This document shows positions 11,697 through 24,461 of a DNA stretch of 64,000 nt, in pieces (the first letter of the stretch is position 1; each line of letters begins with the position of its first letter). The position numbers and the translations under genes were made by a program. The stretch is from positions 10,406,563 to 10,470,562 of the forward strand of contig NW_024737068.1 in the NCBI RefSeq assembly GCF_018991925.1. The letters are read 5' to 3'. The notes beneath the pieces were generated by a model. It saw only the letters and a program-made list of their open reading frames with translations, was not told where the DNA came from and searched no databases. This DNA comes from Homarus americanus (taxonomy: Eukaryota > Arthropoda > Malacostraca > Decapoda > Nephropidae).

Positions 11697-12314
11697 GGCG
11701 GAAAAGGTGACCAACATGGGAACCCAACGACTACTCCGGCAGAAGGAGGCAATGCATAATGGACAGGCTACCAAGGCGAAACCCAACAAACTGGGCTATA
11801 TGCAGTCAATTGCAACTTTCCCTCTCCCTAGTCGTTGCAACACCAGCACCACTGGATCAGGAAAAGGGGTAGCCAAAATGTGTGGTTGCAGTCTGCGTTC
11901 CTGCCTCACCACATAAATCAACTCACGCACAGCCATCATGCAGCTCATCATACTCATCTTTATCATCAAACCCTTATAACCAAAAGTCCTATGGCGACGG
12001 ATGAGTGGCGACGAGGACAGGCAGAGATGACTGCCGGGAGTCTCTAGTCACAACTCTGCACATGGGTGGCATAGATAAGATGGATGTTTATGCACTGGGA
12101 TCTAGGCAGCAGTGCAATTCGGTCCTGTCTGTACGACTGAGCAGCCCTTTCGAGGAGCCACTCTGCTCAACCCACATGGGGGCTAAAAAAGGTGCCCTAC
12201 ACATAACCTGCCTAAAGAACTAACCTGACTGGGCAACTGCACCCAGTAAGGTCATCCTTATGCGGTCGAAAACACAATTATGATCACAAGCGCCTCATGA
12301 TGCTCAGAGTCTAA

Positions 12315-12837
12315 TTGAATCATGCCTTTTTCATCAGTGCATACGCCCCAACACTGGATACAGAGGATGATATCAAGGAGGCCTCTTATGCCGACCTTGA
12401 CAGAGTTGTAACGTCTATCCCCAGAGAAGAGATGGCTGTGCTCCATGGTGACTTCAATGCCAGAGTTGGTAGAGATTCTGACATTTGGCAGGGAATCATA
12501 GGGAGAAATGGACTAAGCAAGTGTAATCCCAACAGCCTACTCCTCCTCAGCAAGTGTTCTGCACGCAAGCTCACTATCACCAACATCTTGTCTAGGCAGG
12601 CCGAAAAGTTCAAGGATTAGTGGCTACACCCACGATCCAAACACTAGCATCTCATTGACTACATCATTGTCAGAGAAAGAGATCGCCGAGATATCCTCAT
12701 CACCCAAGTAATGCGTGGCTCAGATCATTGCTACACTGATCCTTGGCTCCTCAGAGCCAAGCTCTAACTTCACGTCGCCCAAAAAATGGCGAAGGCAACA
12801 AGCCTCCAGAAGAGGTTTTAAGACTAAGCGTCTGGAG
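12315..12837 (+). pseudogene. LINE A endonuclease domain, with nonsense codons
   Basis: The frame reads YAPTLDTEDDIKEASYADLD and then [23 protein letters not shown] is the conserved Asp/Asn block of apurinic-endonuclease-like LINE nucleases that nick the target DNA. In the same frame, codon changes give TAG after 'KFKD' (12,618-12,620) and another where copies C and F have Trp (HWHL). The SDHC block containing the catalytic His survives near 12,720, but the following TDH of the paralogues is TDP here. The domain is interrupted downstream by SINE-1 at 12,849. The first in-frame Met is not a real start, since the N-terminal part lies upstream in damaged frames. Confidence 0.85.
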
Positions 12838-12848
12838 GATCTAGTGGT

Positions 12849-13244
12849 TTGGGGCGCCGGTGGTAGAAGCAGTACCGCTCTTGCCTCGCAAGCGAGATGT
12901 CACGGGTTCGATTCCCGGGCTGGTGGAAAAGTTGTTTGGGCATACTTCCTAGCCCCAATTGGTCCCTGTTCAAGGAGCAGTAAAGTAAGTACCTAATGTA
13001 AATCGAAAGTTGCGAATTCGTATTCAGGGAAAGTTGTTGGAGCTTCTAATAACATGATGACAAAAAAAAACGATTGACTCTGCAGGCTTCTACGCCCTTG
13101 ACCATTCAGGCTTCTATGCCCTTAACTCATGAGACATAAAGGCAAGCATAAACTTAGCATGCTTCCCTGTTGGGTGCTGTAAACGCTTCTGTGCTTTACC
13201 TTACACAGGATGTAGGAGGGTGCCCAATAAAAAAAAAAAGAAAA
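12849..13244 (+). mobile_element. complete SINE-1 with tRNA-Ala-like head, inserted in LINE A
   Basis: The head at 12,851-12,925 folds like a tRNA: an A-box-like TGGTAGAAGCAGTACC, an anticodon stem CTTGC/GCGAG enclosing the 7-base loop CTCGCAA (anticodon CGC, Ala), and a perfect B box GGTTCGATTCC at 12,905-12,915. It would be transcribed by RNA polymerase III from these internal boxes. The body is shared with the fragment at 380-624, and the tail is A-rich. GATCTAGTGGT occurs on both sides (12,838-12,848 and 13,245-13,255), an 11-bp target-site duplication. LINE copies C (near 46,293) and F (near 63,255) show the uninterrupted site. Confidence 0.95.
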
Positions 13245-13494
13245 GATCTAGTGGTAGCACATGATTTCCTAGAGCAGCTCGAACATGGGCTGATAAGCAA
13301 CCCAACAACAAACAACCCAAATCCCAGTGCCGAATGTAGTATTCTCGCCACTTTCATGACAAAAACCTGCAGAAAGATCCCTCGACCACATTGAAAGAAT
13401 ACACCAGGACTGGTTTAACGTAAATGCTGCCTTAACTGACTGGCAGAACAACCCTTAGTCTAGGAACAAAGCTGATAATTTCTGCAAGAAGAAA

Positions 13495-15482
13495 TTGGCG
13501 GCCCAGCGTGAACTCTGCAAACTAAAGAACGATTGGTTTAAAATTAAAGCATGTGAAATGCAAAAAATTGCAGATCAACACAAGATGCGTGAATTATTCA
13601 ATTTCACTAAAAAATTTTATTTGCCAATCACTCATGGCACAGCCCTCTTTCACTCAACCGACGGTAACTATCTAATTAAAGACGAAGAAGGCATTCGTCA
13701 ATGCTGGAATGAGCACTACCTTTTGCTGCTCAACCGAAACACAGATATGGATGTCCTGACTACCCAGCAGGTCCCTCAGCATCCAGAGCTGACCCATCTC
13801 AGCTATCCTCCATCCCTGAATGAGGTAGCTACTACCATCAAAGAGATGAAAAATAACAAAGCCTCAGGGCCTGATGGAATCCCAACCGAAGTGCATAAAG
13901 CAGGAGGACCTCTGCTTGCTATCTGTCTCCAGTTTCTCCTGGAGAATATATGGGAAAAGGAGGATGTCCCCCAAGCTCTTAAAACGCCTCCATCGTCAAT
14001 ATTTATAAAAACAAGGGCGACCTGTCAGACTGTGGCAACTATCATTGGATCTCGCTGCTGTTCATAGCTAGCAAGATTGTAGCCCGAGTCCTCCAAAACA
14101 GATGTCTTCCTCAGGTGGAAAACTTCCTCCCAGAATCACAATGTGGCTGTAGACCATCACGTGGCACCACTGACACGATCTTTGCTGCCCGCCAGATACA
14201 GGAAAAGTGCAGAAAACAGCGTCGTGACCTGTACATGGCCTTCTTCGACCTAACCAATGCCTTCGGTTTGGTCAACAGGGAAACCCTCAGCCGTTTTGGA
14301 TGCCCACTAAAATTCATCGCCATTGTGAGGCAATTCCACATTGGCATGAACGACTGTGTCCTGCACAATGGCACCCAGTCTGAGTTCTTCCCCATCCAAA
14401 CGGGGGTAAAACGAGGAAGTCCACTAGCACAAACTCTCTTTTCCATTTTCTTGGCTGAATTCCTTACTCGTGCTAGTGCCAGTTTAGCCGGCAGGGTGGA
14501 TATCGAATACCCCATGAAGGATCTTTTCAACATAGGATGACTCTAGGCAGGAACAAAGGTGTCGGCAGCTTCCATTACTTTACTTCAGTTTGCAGACGAC
14601 CTCACCCTTGTCAATCACACTGAATGCAACCTACAGGAGATCCTGGACTCCTATGCAGATGCTGAGGCACACCTCCAACACTCATTCAGTTCAACGGAAC
14701 TACTAAAGTTACTCTAATGTTACCCACATTTAGTATCTCGGCTCCCATCTGTCCACCACCGCAGACAGAGTTGGAGAGATTCAACTTCACATCAGATGTG
14801 CATCTCAAGCCTTTGGCAGATTCCGTACCCGTGCCTTCTGCTGTAGGGAGCTGAAATTATCTACAATGTTGCATGTACAGTATATCAAGCAGTGGTCCTC
14901 CCCACCCTGCTATATGACAGCGAGACATGGGTCACATACAGAAGGCACCTCAATGCACTTGAAAACTTTCACCAACATAGTATACGTTCCATCCTCCGAG
15001 TTCGCTGGGAAGACAAGAGAACAAATCCTAGCATTCTTGCTGACACCAACTATAGTAGCATCGAGGCTACCATTATCCATGAACAACTACGTTGGACTAG
15101 CCATTTTACCTGCATGGACGACAGCAGACTCTCAAAGCTGCTACTTTACAGTCACCTAAAGAATAGTAAATGTAACGCTGGCCGGCAACTGAAAAGATAT
15201 AAGGATAGCCTTAAGACAAACCTAAAAAAGTGCCAAATCTACCCCCTCACCTGGGAGACGATTACTCCATACCGTAACGCTTGGAGGAGCACCACACAAG
15301 GTGTCAATACTTTCGAGTTAGCCCGACTGCAAACCGAGACAGACAAGCGCCAAAGCCGGAAAGATGCTGCCGCTGCACCTCCAGCACTAGATGCAGCCAT
15401 CCATATGTGCAACATCTGTGAACAACTATGCCGGTCCCGTATCGGCCTCTTTATGCACCTTAAAGCTCACCAACGAAGGTGA
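13495..15482 (+). pseudogene. LINE A reverse transcriptase and C-terminal C2H2 region, frameshifted
   Basis: Three main open blocks are seen. 13,495-14,067 (190 codons) holds the pre-RT region and KASGPDGIPTEVHKAGGP. 14,115-14,540 holds RT motifs including LYMAFFDLTNAF (motif A) and GVKRGSPLAQTLFS (motif B). FADD, the catalytic motif C, is at 14,589-14,600 in another frame. 14,892-15,482 (196 codons) holds YDSETWVTYRRHLNALENFH, QLRWTSHFT and a terminal finger of the form C-x2-C-x12-H-x3-H starting MCNICEQLC. The enzyme would have copied the element RNA at the nicked target. Frameshifts between the blocks and a deletion around 14,700 make it inactive. Confidence 0.9.
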
Positions 15483-15547
15483 CATCTTTAATAACTCATA
15501 TCATTGTCTCCTAGCTGGATGATCGTCATACTCGATTCCGTGTGTGT

Positions 15548-18500
15548 TTATACCCTGTGTTGTGAGAGTATATTGTGACCTGTGTTGTGGCCTGTGATGT
15601 GACCAATTGTGTGAGTCTACTTTGTGAGTCTGTTCTGTGAACTTGTGTTGTGAGCCTGTGTTATGAGCCTGTATTGTGGACTGTGTTGTGAGTCTGTGTT
15701 GTGGCCTTTTTGGTGAGCCTCTTCTGTGAATCTCTGTTGCGAGCCTGTGTTGTGAGCCTGTATTGTGGCCTGTGTTATAGCCTGAGTTGTGAGCTTGTAT
15801 TGTAGCCTGTGTTGTGAGTCTGTGTTGTGGCCTTTTTGGTGAGCCTCTTCTGTGAATCTCTGTTGTGAGCCTGTGTTATGAGCCTGTATTGTGGACTGTG
15901 TTGTTAACCTATGTTGTGAGCTTGTATTATGGCCTGTGTTGTGAGTCTGTGTTGTGGCCTTTTTGGTGAGCCTCTTCTGTGAATCTCTGTTGCGAGCCTG
16001 TGTTGTGAGCCTGTATTGTGGCCTGTGTTGTAAGCCTATGTTATGGCCTGTGTTGTGGACTGTGTTATGGACTGTGCTGTCAGCCTGTATTGTGTCCTAA
16101 GTTGCGAGTCTGTATTGTGGCCTGTCTTGTGAGCCTGTGTTGTGAGCCTGTGTTGTAAGCCTGTGTTGAGAGCCTGTTTTGTGGACTGTGTTGTGAACTG
16201 TGTTGTGAGCCTGTATTGTGAGCCTGTATTGTGAGCCTGTGTTGTGAGCCTGTATTGTGAGCCTGTATTGTGAGCCTGTGTTGTGAGCCTGTATTGTGGT
16301 CTGTGTTGTGAACCAGTGTTGTGAGCCTGTAATGAGGCCTGCGTTGTGGTCTGTGGTGTGAGCCTGTATTGTTGTCTGTGTTGTGGACTGTCTTATTGAC
16401 TGTGTTGTGACCCTGCATGGTTGACTGTGTTGTAAGACTGTGTTGAGAGCTTGTATTGTGGCCTGCAGTGTGAATCTGTGTTGTAAGCCTATTTTGAGGC
16501 TGTTTTGTGAGCCTATGTTGTGGCCTGTATTGTGAGCCTATGCTGCGGCCTGTATTGTGAGCCTGTAATGTATCCCTATGTTGTGACCTGTGCTACGGCC
16601 TTTGTTGCGAGTCTGTGTTGTGGCCTTTGTTGCGGCCTGTATTGTGGCCTGTGTTGTGAGCCTTTGTTGTGGCCTGTGTTGCGACACTGTGTTGTGAGTC
16701 TGTGTTGTGAGTCTGTGTTGTGGGCTGTTGTTGACTGTTTTGTGACCCTGCATGGTGGACTGTATTGTGAGTCTGTGTTGTGAGCCTGTGTTGTGGACTG
16801 TGTTGTGACACTGTGTTGAGAGCCTGTATTGTGGCCTGTATTGTGAGCCTGTGTTGTGAGCCTGTTTTTATTATAGCCTGTGTTGTAATCCTGTGTTGTG
16901 GACTGTGTTGTAAGCCTGTTTTGAGGCTGTGTTGTGAGCCTGTGTTATGGCCTCTGTTATGAGCGTGTGCTGCGGCCTTTGTTGCAGAGTCTGTGTTGTG
17001 GCCTGTGTTGTGAGCCTGTGCTGCGGCCTTTGTTGCAGCCTGTGTGTGGCCAGTGTTGTGAGCCTGTGTTGTGAGCCTGTGTTGTGAGCCTGTGTAAGCC
17101 TGTGTTGTGACTTGTGCTGTGAGTCTGTCTTGTGAGCCTGTATTGTGGCCTTTGTTTGCAAGTCTGTGTTGTGGCTTTTGTTACGGCTTGTATTGTAACC
17201 TGTGTTGTGAGCCTTTGTGTGGCCTGTGTTGTGAGCCTTTATTGTGGCCTGTGTTGTGAGCCTGTGCTGCGGCCTGTGTTGTGAGCCTGTAATGTAAGCC
17301 TGTGTTGTGGCCTTTATTGTGGCCCTTTGTTGTGAACCTGTCATGTGCCTGGGGTGTGAGCTGTGTGAGCCTATATTGTGGCCTGTATTGTGAGCCTGTG
17401 TTGTGGCCTGTATTTTGAGCCTGTGTGTAGCCTGTGATGAGAGCCTGTGATGTGGCCTGTGTTGTGAGCCTGTGTGTGAGCCTGTGTGTGGCCTGTGTTG
17501 TGAGCCTGTGGTGTGGCCTGTGATGAGAGCCTGTGATGTGAGCCTGTGTTGTGAGCCTGTGTGGCCTGTGTGTTGTGAGCCTGTGTGTGGCCTGTGTTGT
17601 GAGCCTGTGTTGTGAGCCTGTATTGTGAGCCTGTGTGGCCTGTGATGTGAGCCAGTATTGTGGCCTGTATTTTGAACCTGTATTGTGGCCTGTATTGTGG
17701 CCTGTATTTTGAACCTGTATTGTGGCCTGTCTTGTGAACTGTAATGTTGTTTGTGTTGTGAACCTGTAATGTGGCCTGTGTTTGAACCTGTATTGGGAAC
17801 CTGTATTGTGACCCTGTATTGTGGGACTGTGTTGTGAGCCTGTATTGTGGCCTGTGTTGTGAGACTGTATTGTGGCCTTCGTTGTGAACCTTTAATGTGG
17901 CTTGTGTTGTGAGCCTGTATTGTGACCTTCGTTGTGAACCTGTAATGTGGCCTGTGTTGTGAGCCTTTATTGTGACCTTCGTTGTGAACCTGTAATGTGG
18001 CTTTTGTTGCGAATCTGTGTTGCGGCCTGTGTTGCGGCCTGTATTGTGGCCTGTGTTGTGAGCCTGCATTATGGCTTTTGTTGCTAATCTGCGTTGTGGC
18101 CTGTGTTGCCGTCTGTATTGTCAGCCTGTAATGTGTGGCCTGTGTTGTGAACCTGTAATGTGAACCTGTAATGTGGCCTGTGTTGTGAGCCTGTGATGTG
18201 AGCCGGTATTGTTGCCTGTGTAGCCTGTGTTGAGCCTGTGTTGTGAGCCTGTAATTTGGCCTGTGTTGTGAGCCTGTGATGTGAGGCCTGTGTGGCCTGT
18301 GTTTAGCCTGTAATGTGGCCTGTGTTGTGAGCCTGTGATGTGAGCCGGTATTGTTGCCTGTATTGTGAGCCTGTGTTGTGTGAGCCTGTGTTGTGAACCT
18401 GTAATGTGGCCTGTGTTGTGAGGCCTGTGTTGTGAGCCTGTGTTGTGAGTCTGTGTGAGCCTGTGTTGGGAGCCTGTATTTTGGCCTGTGTTGTGAGCCT

Positions 18501-19312
18501 GTGCTGTGGCCTGTGTTGTAAGCCTGTAATGTGGCCTGTTGTGAGCCTGTGATGTGAGCCTGTGTTGTGAGTCTGTGTGTGACCTGTTTGTGAGCCTGTG
18601 TTGTGAGCCTGTGTTATGAGTCTGTGTTGTGAATCTGTATGGTGGCGTGTGATGTGAGCCTGTGTTGTGAGCCTGTGTTGAGAGTCTGTATTGTGAGTCT
18701 GTATGGTGGCGTGTATTGTGGCTTGTATTGTGAGCCTGTGTTGTGAGCCTCTGTTGTGAGTCTGTATTGCGGCCTGTATTGTGAGTCTGTATTTTGTCCT
18801 GTATTGTGAGCCTGTGTTGTGAGCCCGTGTTTTGAGCCTGTGTGCTGAGCCTGTCTACTGAGCTTGTGTTGTGAGCCTGTGTTCTGAACCTGTGTTGTGA
18901 GCCTGTGTTCTGAACCTGAATTGTGAGCCTTTGTTGTGAGTCTGTATTGCGGCCTGTATTTTGAGTCTGTATTTTGTCCTGTGTTTTGAGCCTGTGTTGT
19001 GAACACGTGTTTTGAGCCTGTGTGCTGAGCCTGTCTACTGAGCTTGTGTTCTGAGCCCTTGCTTTGAGCCGGTGTTCTGAGCCTGTGTTCTGAACCTGTG
19101 TTGTGAGCCTCTGTTGTGAGTCTGTATTGTGTCCTGTGTTGTGAACCAGTATTGTGGTTTGTGTTGTGAACCTGTGTTGTGAGCACGTGTTTTGAGCCAG
19201 TGTTCTGAGCCTGTGTTCTGAGACTGTATTGTGGCTTGTGTTGTGAACATGTTTTGAACCTGTTGTGATTGCAATTTGGGGGTGTTGTGAGTGTGTTGCA
19301 GATATTGTGATC
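15548..19312. repeat. TGTGTTGTGAGCC-type minisatellite, right part (3.7 kb)
   Basis: Hundreds of 12/13-bp units, mostly TGTGTTGTGAGCC and TGTGTTGTGGCC, with sub-blocks of longer periods (for example a block starting 'GGCCTTTTTGGTGAGCC' repeated near 15,703, 15,828 and 15,956). The long minus-strand frames (Thr/Gln/His/Asn-rich, up to 400 codons) are artefacts of the repeat. Towards 18,780-19,250 the unit changes to TGTGTTCTGAGCC. Confidence 0.95.
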
Positions 19313-20619
19313 GATATAAACAAGGAACGACTTATGATATTAAGGCTCTTTGATTAGTTCTAATTTTGCTCTCAATGTCCCAGCTCAACTTTTCTACTGC
19401 CACCTCCTTTTATGCATTTCTCAAGTACTTCTATTTTCGTTGCATTTCTAACAATGTCGTCGTCTTTCTGCTAGTCTTTTCCCACGTCTCGATATAGTCC
19501 TCCCCCCTACCCCTCCGTCCAGGGGCGGATCCAGGCAGGCTTTGGGGGGAGCTATTAGCCCCCGTATTTTTAGTATTTTTTTTTTACCAATATCATGGGC
19601 TTTTTGAGGCCATTTTGAAACCGTGCACTTGATATTAGGAGATATTATGAAGTCAATAGTAATTACTTTTTACTATACAAAAGCGCCTGAGTACGATACT
19701 GCATTAAAGGAAAAGTATTTGAATTTTCGGATGAAAAGAGCGGGTCCAGATCCCCAGGACCTCCCTCTGCCTTCGATATAGGCCTCGCCCCCGTCCAAAA
19801 CACCATCCTTGTCCCCGTCCTACTTTGACATGTGACACATTTTACGAACCCATTTTATTTTCTTCTCAGTCTACGTCTCCTACATTTGTCTCCTTTCTAC
19901 AATCATTATTAATAAACCTACAGAAACTTCCCAGCTTCTGTTGAAACATTTTGCTCACTAACTCCTTGCTTCCTCACTTCAACTACCTACCTACCTACCT
20001 ACCTAAACCTTTCATTCTTAACGTGCCCCCATACAATACCTCCCTCCTTCTCTTTTATCTTCTACGCTTTCTTAGGCTCACTGTTAGAAAATATTTTGGC
20101 AAAGCTTCAACTGATGAGGTTCACATTTGGACCACATAATTTAGTGGTCCCGATGGTGTGCTTTTTGAGGTAAAAATGCCGATAATGGGTGTTTTTATGA
20201 ATTATTACAGCGTTTGAACAACTAAGATCTATAACCGCGTAACAAGGTTAGTAATTACACTAGTCCAACAACAATTAACAATTATGAGAGATAGAACTCT
20301 CTGTTGCAAATTATATGAAATATGTTAAATGTCAACAGTTGTCTCGCTTTAGAAAATACACTACCTAACACTACACATCATGAGAGCCGACTCTCTTAAA
20401 TTTTTTATCGTTGTTGGACTAACCTTGCTATCTAACCTTCCCATGCGCTTAAAGACCTCAGCTAGTGAAGTGCTGTAATCACATTATAACAACAACAAAA
20501 GAAACCGATGAAGGATGCCGTTTGGAGCTACAGATGACTCTAATGCGTGTTATCTATTGCGCCTTTACCAGGGCTCGTCGACCTTGATTGCGGACGACGG
20601 CATTATGTGCTGCGGCAAA
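19313..20619. other. unassigned DNA with a possible small transposon
   Basis: A short (ACCT)n tract lies at about 19,981-20,004. A possible terminal-repeat element is listed separately. No gene is recognised. Confidence 0.5.
19524..19797. mobile_element. possible small non-autonomous DNA transposon
   Basis: The left end CAGGGGCGGATCCAGG is a common end type for hAT-like elements, and the right end reads GAGGCCTATATC in reverse after GGGGGC. CGTCC(A) flanks both ends. The end similarity is poor beyond the first bases, so this is only suggestive. Confidence 0.3.
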
Positions 20620-20646
20620 TAGGTTAGGTTAGGTTAGGTTAGGTTA
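20620..20646. repeat. interstitial (TTAGG)n telomere-type repeat
   Basis: TAGGTTAGGTTAGGTTAGG-type sequence for five units of the pentamer TTAGG, the ancestral arthropod telomeric repeat. It is short and internal. Confidence 0.9.
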
Positions 20647-20815
20647 GTGGACGCTACAGTCTAAATATCCAGGTAGAACAACTCCAGTTCCGTAGGCCGC
20701 ACTCTTCAGTAGAACCATATCTTAACACTGCAGTTGGAGCTTACATTAGTATTATTGATAACAATGACAACAATAATATGAGGACCATAGAGATACTTCC
20801 CAAATAGCCTCTCTG

Positions 20816-22295
<1,480 letters not shown>

Positions 22296-22760
22296 TTAGT
22301 AATAGAAAAGTGTCAGGTTGGGCTCACACAACTCTAGCTGAAAATGTGATGGTTGTGTTTCAGTCTGCTTGAGATTCAGTTTTAATATGCCAAAGTCCAA
22401 AAGCCTTTCTTTATTCTCAGCAGAAATATTTTCAACTCGTTCTACAAAGGGTGGAAAGTGTAACGCGTTATTATGTACAAACAATTCTCGTCAAAAAGAA
22501 AAACAGGTAACACCATTCTTCTAGAGACACACTAAGATGTTTCTTTCGGAAATCTTCGATGTAACTCACCAGTGAGAGGTTCAGCACGTTCATGGGAGCA
22601 GCCAAGTCTGTCAGGATCACCAGGAACAGAAAAAAGTATATGTGTTGCCACTTTGCCCATTGTGAAAGAGAAATGCTTCAGAAATTTCCCTGTACTCGGC
22701 CACCTGATATTCGAGTGCAGTGCTGCATCATTAAATTCTACATTCACCACTTAGAAGCAA
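22296..22760 (-). pseudogene. possible hAT-type transposase relic (GTF2IRD2/SCAND3-like)
   Basis: On the minus strand, 22,750-22,532 reads SNIRWPSTGKFLKHF, resembling the 'IRWLSRGKVLKRF' block of hAT transposases and domesticated hAT proteins. Downstream, 22,484-22,296 starts with NNALHFPPFVERVE, which resembles the later 'HFP.L' block. The two blocks are separated by a frame change. A hAT-like terminus at 21,782 lies in the expected 3' direction, but no 5' terminus was found. The match is by motif memory only and is short. Confidence 0.4.
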
Positions 22761-22982
22761 ACAAAAATCCTATTTATGTGGGATTTGTTATATCTCCTCT
22801 TATAATGTTTACTATGTTGACAACAGTACCCATGACGCCCCTCCTCTTCATAATCTTCTAACGTAATGCTTCCTGGTGTGTAATCTAAATAACTGTAATA
22901 CAATCCATTCCAGATTTTTTTTAGTAAATCGATTAATCCTATTACAGTGTCAGTCACTATTATAGCACCGTCAGACAGTCAC

Positions 22983-24145
22983 AGTGTAGGAACACTTCTG
23001 GTGTGTATAGTAGGGGAGGTCTGTGGTAGGGGAGGTGTAGGGTAGGGGAGGTGTAGGGTAGGAGAGGTCTGTGGTAGGGGAGGTGTAGGGTAGGGGAGGT
23101 GTGTGGTAGGGGAGGTGTGTGGTAGGTGAGATGTGTGGTAGAGGAGGTGTGTGGTAGGGGAGGTGTAGGGTAGGGGAGGTGTGTGGTTGGAATGTGTGTG
23201 GTGGGGAGGTGTGGTAGGTGTGAGGAGGTAGGCGGGGAGGTGTGGTAGAGAGGTGTGAGGAGAGGTAGGGGAGGCGGTAGGGGAGGTGTGGGTAGGAGAG
23301 GGTAGGGGAGTGTGTGTTAGGCAGGTATGATGGGGAGGTGTGGGGAGGGGTATGTGGTAGGGGGAGGTGTGGGGGAGGTGGTGTTAGGGTAGGTATGTGT
23401 AGGGGGGAGGGGGGAGGTGTGGGGGAAGAGGTGTGTGTAGGGGAGGCAGGTATGTGTAGGGGGAGGTGTGTGGTAGGGGAGGTGTGTGTGGTGGGGAGGG
23501 TGTGTAGGGGAGGTGTGTGGGGGAGGTGTGTGTAGAGAGTGTGTAGTAGGGGAAAGGGCGGTAGGTGAGAGGGTGTAGGGGAGGTGTGGTAGGAGAGGTG
23601 TGGTGAGATGTGTGGTAGGGGAGGTGTGGTAGGGGAGGTGTATGGTAGGTGAGATGTGTGGTAGGAGGTGTGTAGGAGAGGTGTAGGTGATGTGGTAGAG
23701 ATGTAGATGTGTGGCAGAGGTGTGTGTGTAGGAGATGTAGAAAGAAATGTGTGGGAAGGAGGGGGTAGGTGAGATGTGGCAGGGGGAGGTGGTGGGTATG
23801 TGGGTAGGGGGAGGTGGGTAGGGGTAGGCATGGTAGGGGAGGTGTGGTGGGAGGAGATAGGGGAGGTGTGTGGTAGGAGGTATGGTGAGATGTGGTAGGG
23901 GAGGTGTGGTAGGGGAGGTGTGTGGTAGGTGAGATGTGTGGTAGGGGAGGTGTGTGGTAGGAGAGGTGTGTGGTAGGTGAGATGTGTGGTAGGTGAGATG
24001 TGTGGAAGGGGAGGTGTATGGTAGGTGAGATGTGTGGTAGGGGAGGTGTGTGGTAGGGGAGATGTGTGGTAGGGGAGGTGTGTGGTAGGGGGAGATGTGT
24101 GATGGGGAGGTGTGTGGTAGGGGGCAGGAGGTGGTATGGGCGGGG
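22983..24145. repeat. G-rich minisatellite (GGTAGGGGAGGTGTGT)n
   Basis: Units of about 15-16 bp, GGTAGGGGAGGTGTGT and variants such as GGTAGGTGAGATGTGT. It is strongly G-rich on the plus strand with many G4 runs. It resumes at 24,468 after the LINE E-type 3' end. The Pro/Thr/His-rich minus-strand frames are repeat artefacts. Confidence 0.95.
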
Positions 24146-24193
<48 letters not shown>

Positions 24194-24407
24194 CGGTTTA
24201 TTGAAAGAGTATGGCCAGAAGACAGAAAATATACAGTTACATAATGGAAAAATATTATGCAGGTAACAAGAGTGATACAAATAAATTATATAATATAAAG
24301 GTGGGGGAGAAGGTCACACTGCAGGGTATTTTAACATAGAAACAGTGCAAAAATAGGATTAGCTAGGAGTGAACTCACTGGTTGACTACGAGTTGTTGAT
24401 AATTTTT
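24146..24407 (-). mobile_element. LINE E-type 3' end with (AAT)n tail, severely 5'-truncated
   Basis: The (AAT)n run at 24,147-24,191 is followed by AAACGGTTTATTGAAAGAG, CAGAAAATATACAGTTACAT and GTTGATAATTTTTACAA. The same order occurs at 58,960-59,220, the 3' UTR of LINE E. Only about 220 bp of the LINE is present. It sits inside the G-rich minisatellite. Confidence 0.88.
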
Positions 24408-24461
24408 ACAACTCGTAGTCAACCAGTATGTTCACTCCCAGCCAATCATATTTTTGCACTG
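24343..24461. repeat. 54-bp-arm hairpin at the truncated LINE end
   Basis: The left arm 24,343-24,396 and right arm 24,408-24,461 are inverted copies with about five mismatches in 54 bp and an 11-base loop. The left arm is LINE 3' UTR. The right arm is the same LINE sequence inverted, and the minisatellite resumes directly after it. Confidence 0.93.

Larger units (their letters stand above)
11697..15540 (+). mobile_element. LINE copy A (APE-type non-LTR retrotransposon), 5'-truncated, carrying a SINE
   Basis: It begins at about 11,697 where the minisatellite meets GGCGGAAAAGGTGACC; the related copy F has the same sequence at about 61,814 preceded by further 5' sequence, so A is 5'-truncated. 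In order it holds an untranslated or leader region (to about 12,300), an apurinic-endonuclease-like domain, the inserted SINE-1 (12,849-13,244), a linker, reverse transcriptase, a C-terminal region ending in a C2H2 finger, and a short 3' UTR ending GTCATACTCGATTCCG, shared with copies C and D. No clear target-site duplication is visible, because both flanks are low-complexity array. Stops and frameshifts make it inactive. Confidence 0.92.

Noticed and set aside
12851..12925. A functional tRNA-Ala gene
   Set aside because: The tRNA-like fold is the head of SINE-1: it continues into the SINE body, lacks a clean acceptor stem and is flanked by a target-site duplication at the SINE ends.
16871..19323. 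Long minus-strand frames (up to 400 codons) rich in Thr, Gln, His and Asn
   Set aside because: They lie wholly within the TGTGTTGTG-type minisatellite; the unit lacks stops in that frame and no non-repeat coding sequence or start context is present.
22971..24280. Pro-rich minus-strand frames of nearly 300 codons
   Set aside because: Same reason: translation of the GGTAGGGGAGGTGTGT repeat, continuing into the (AAT)n tract.
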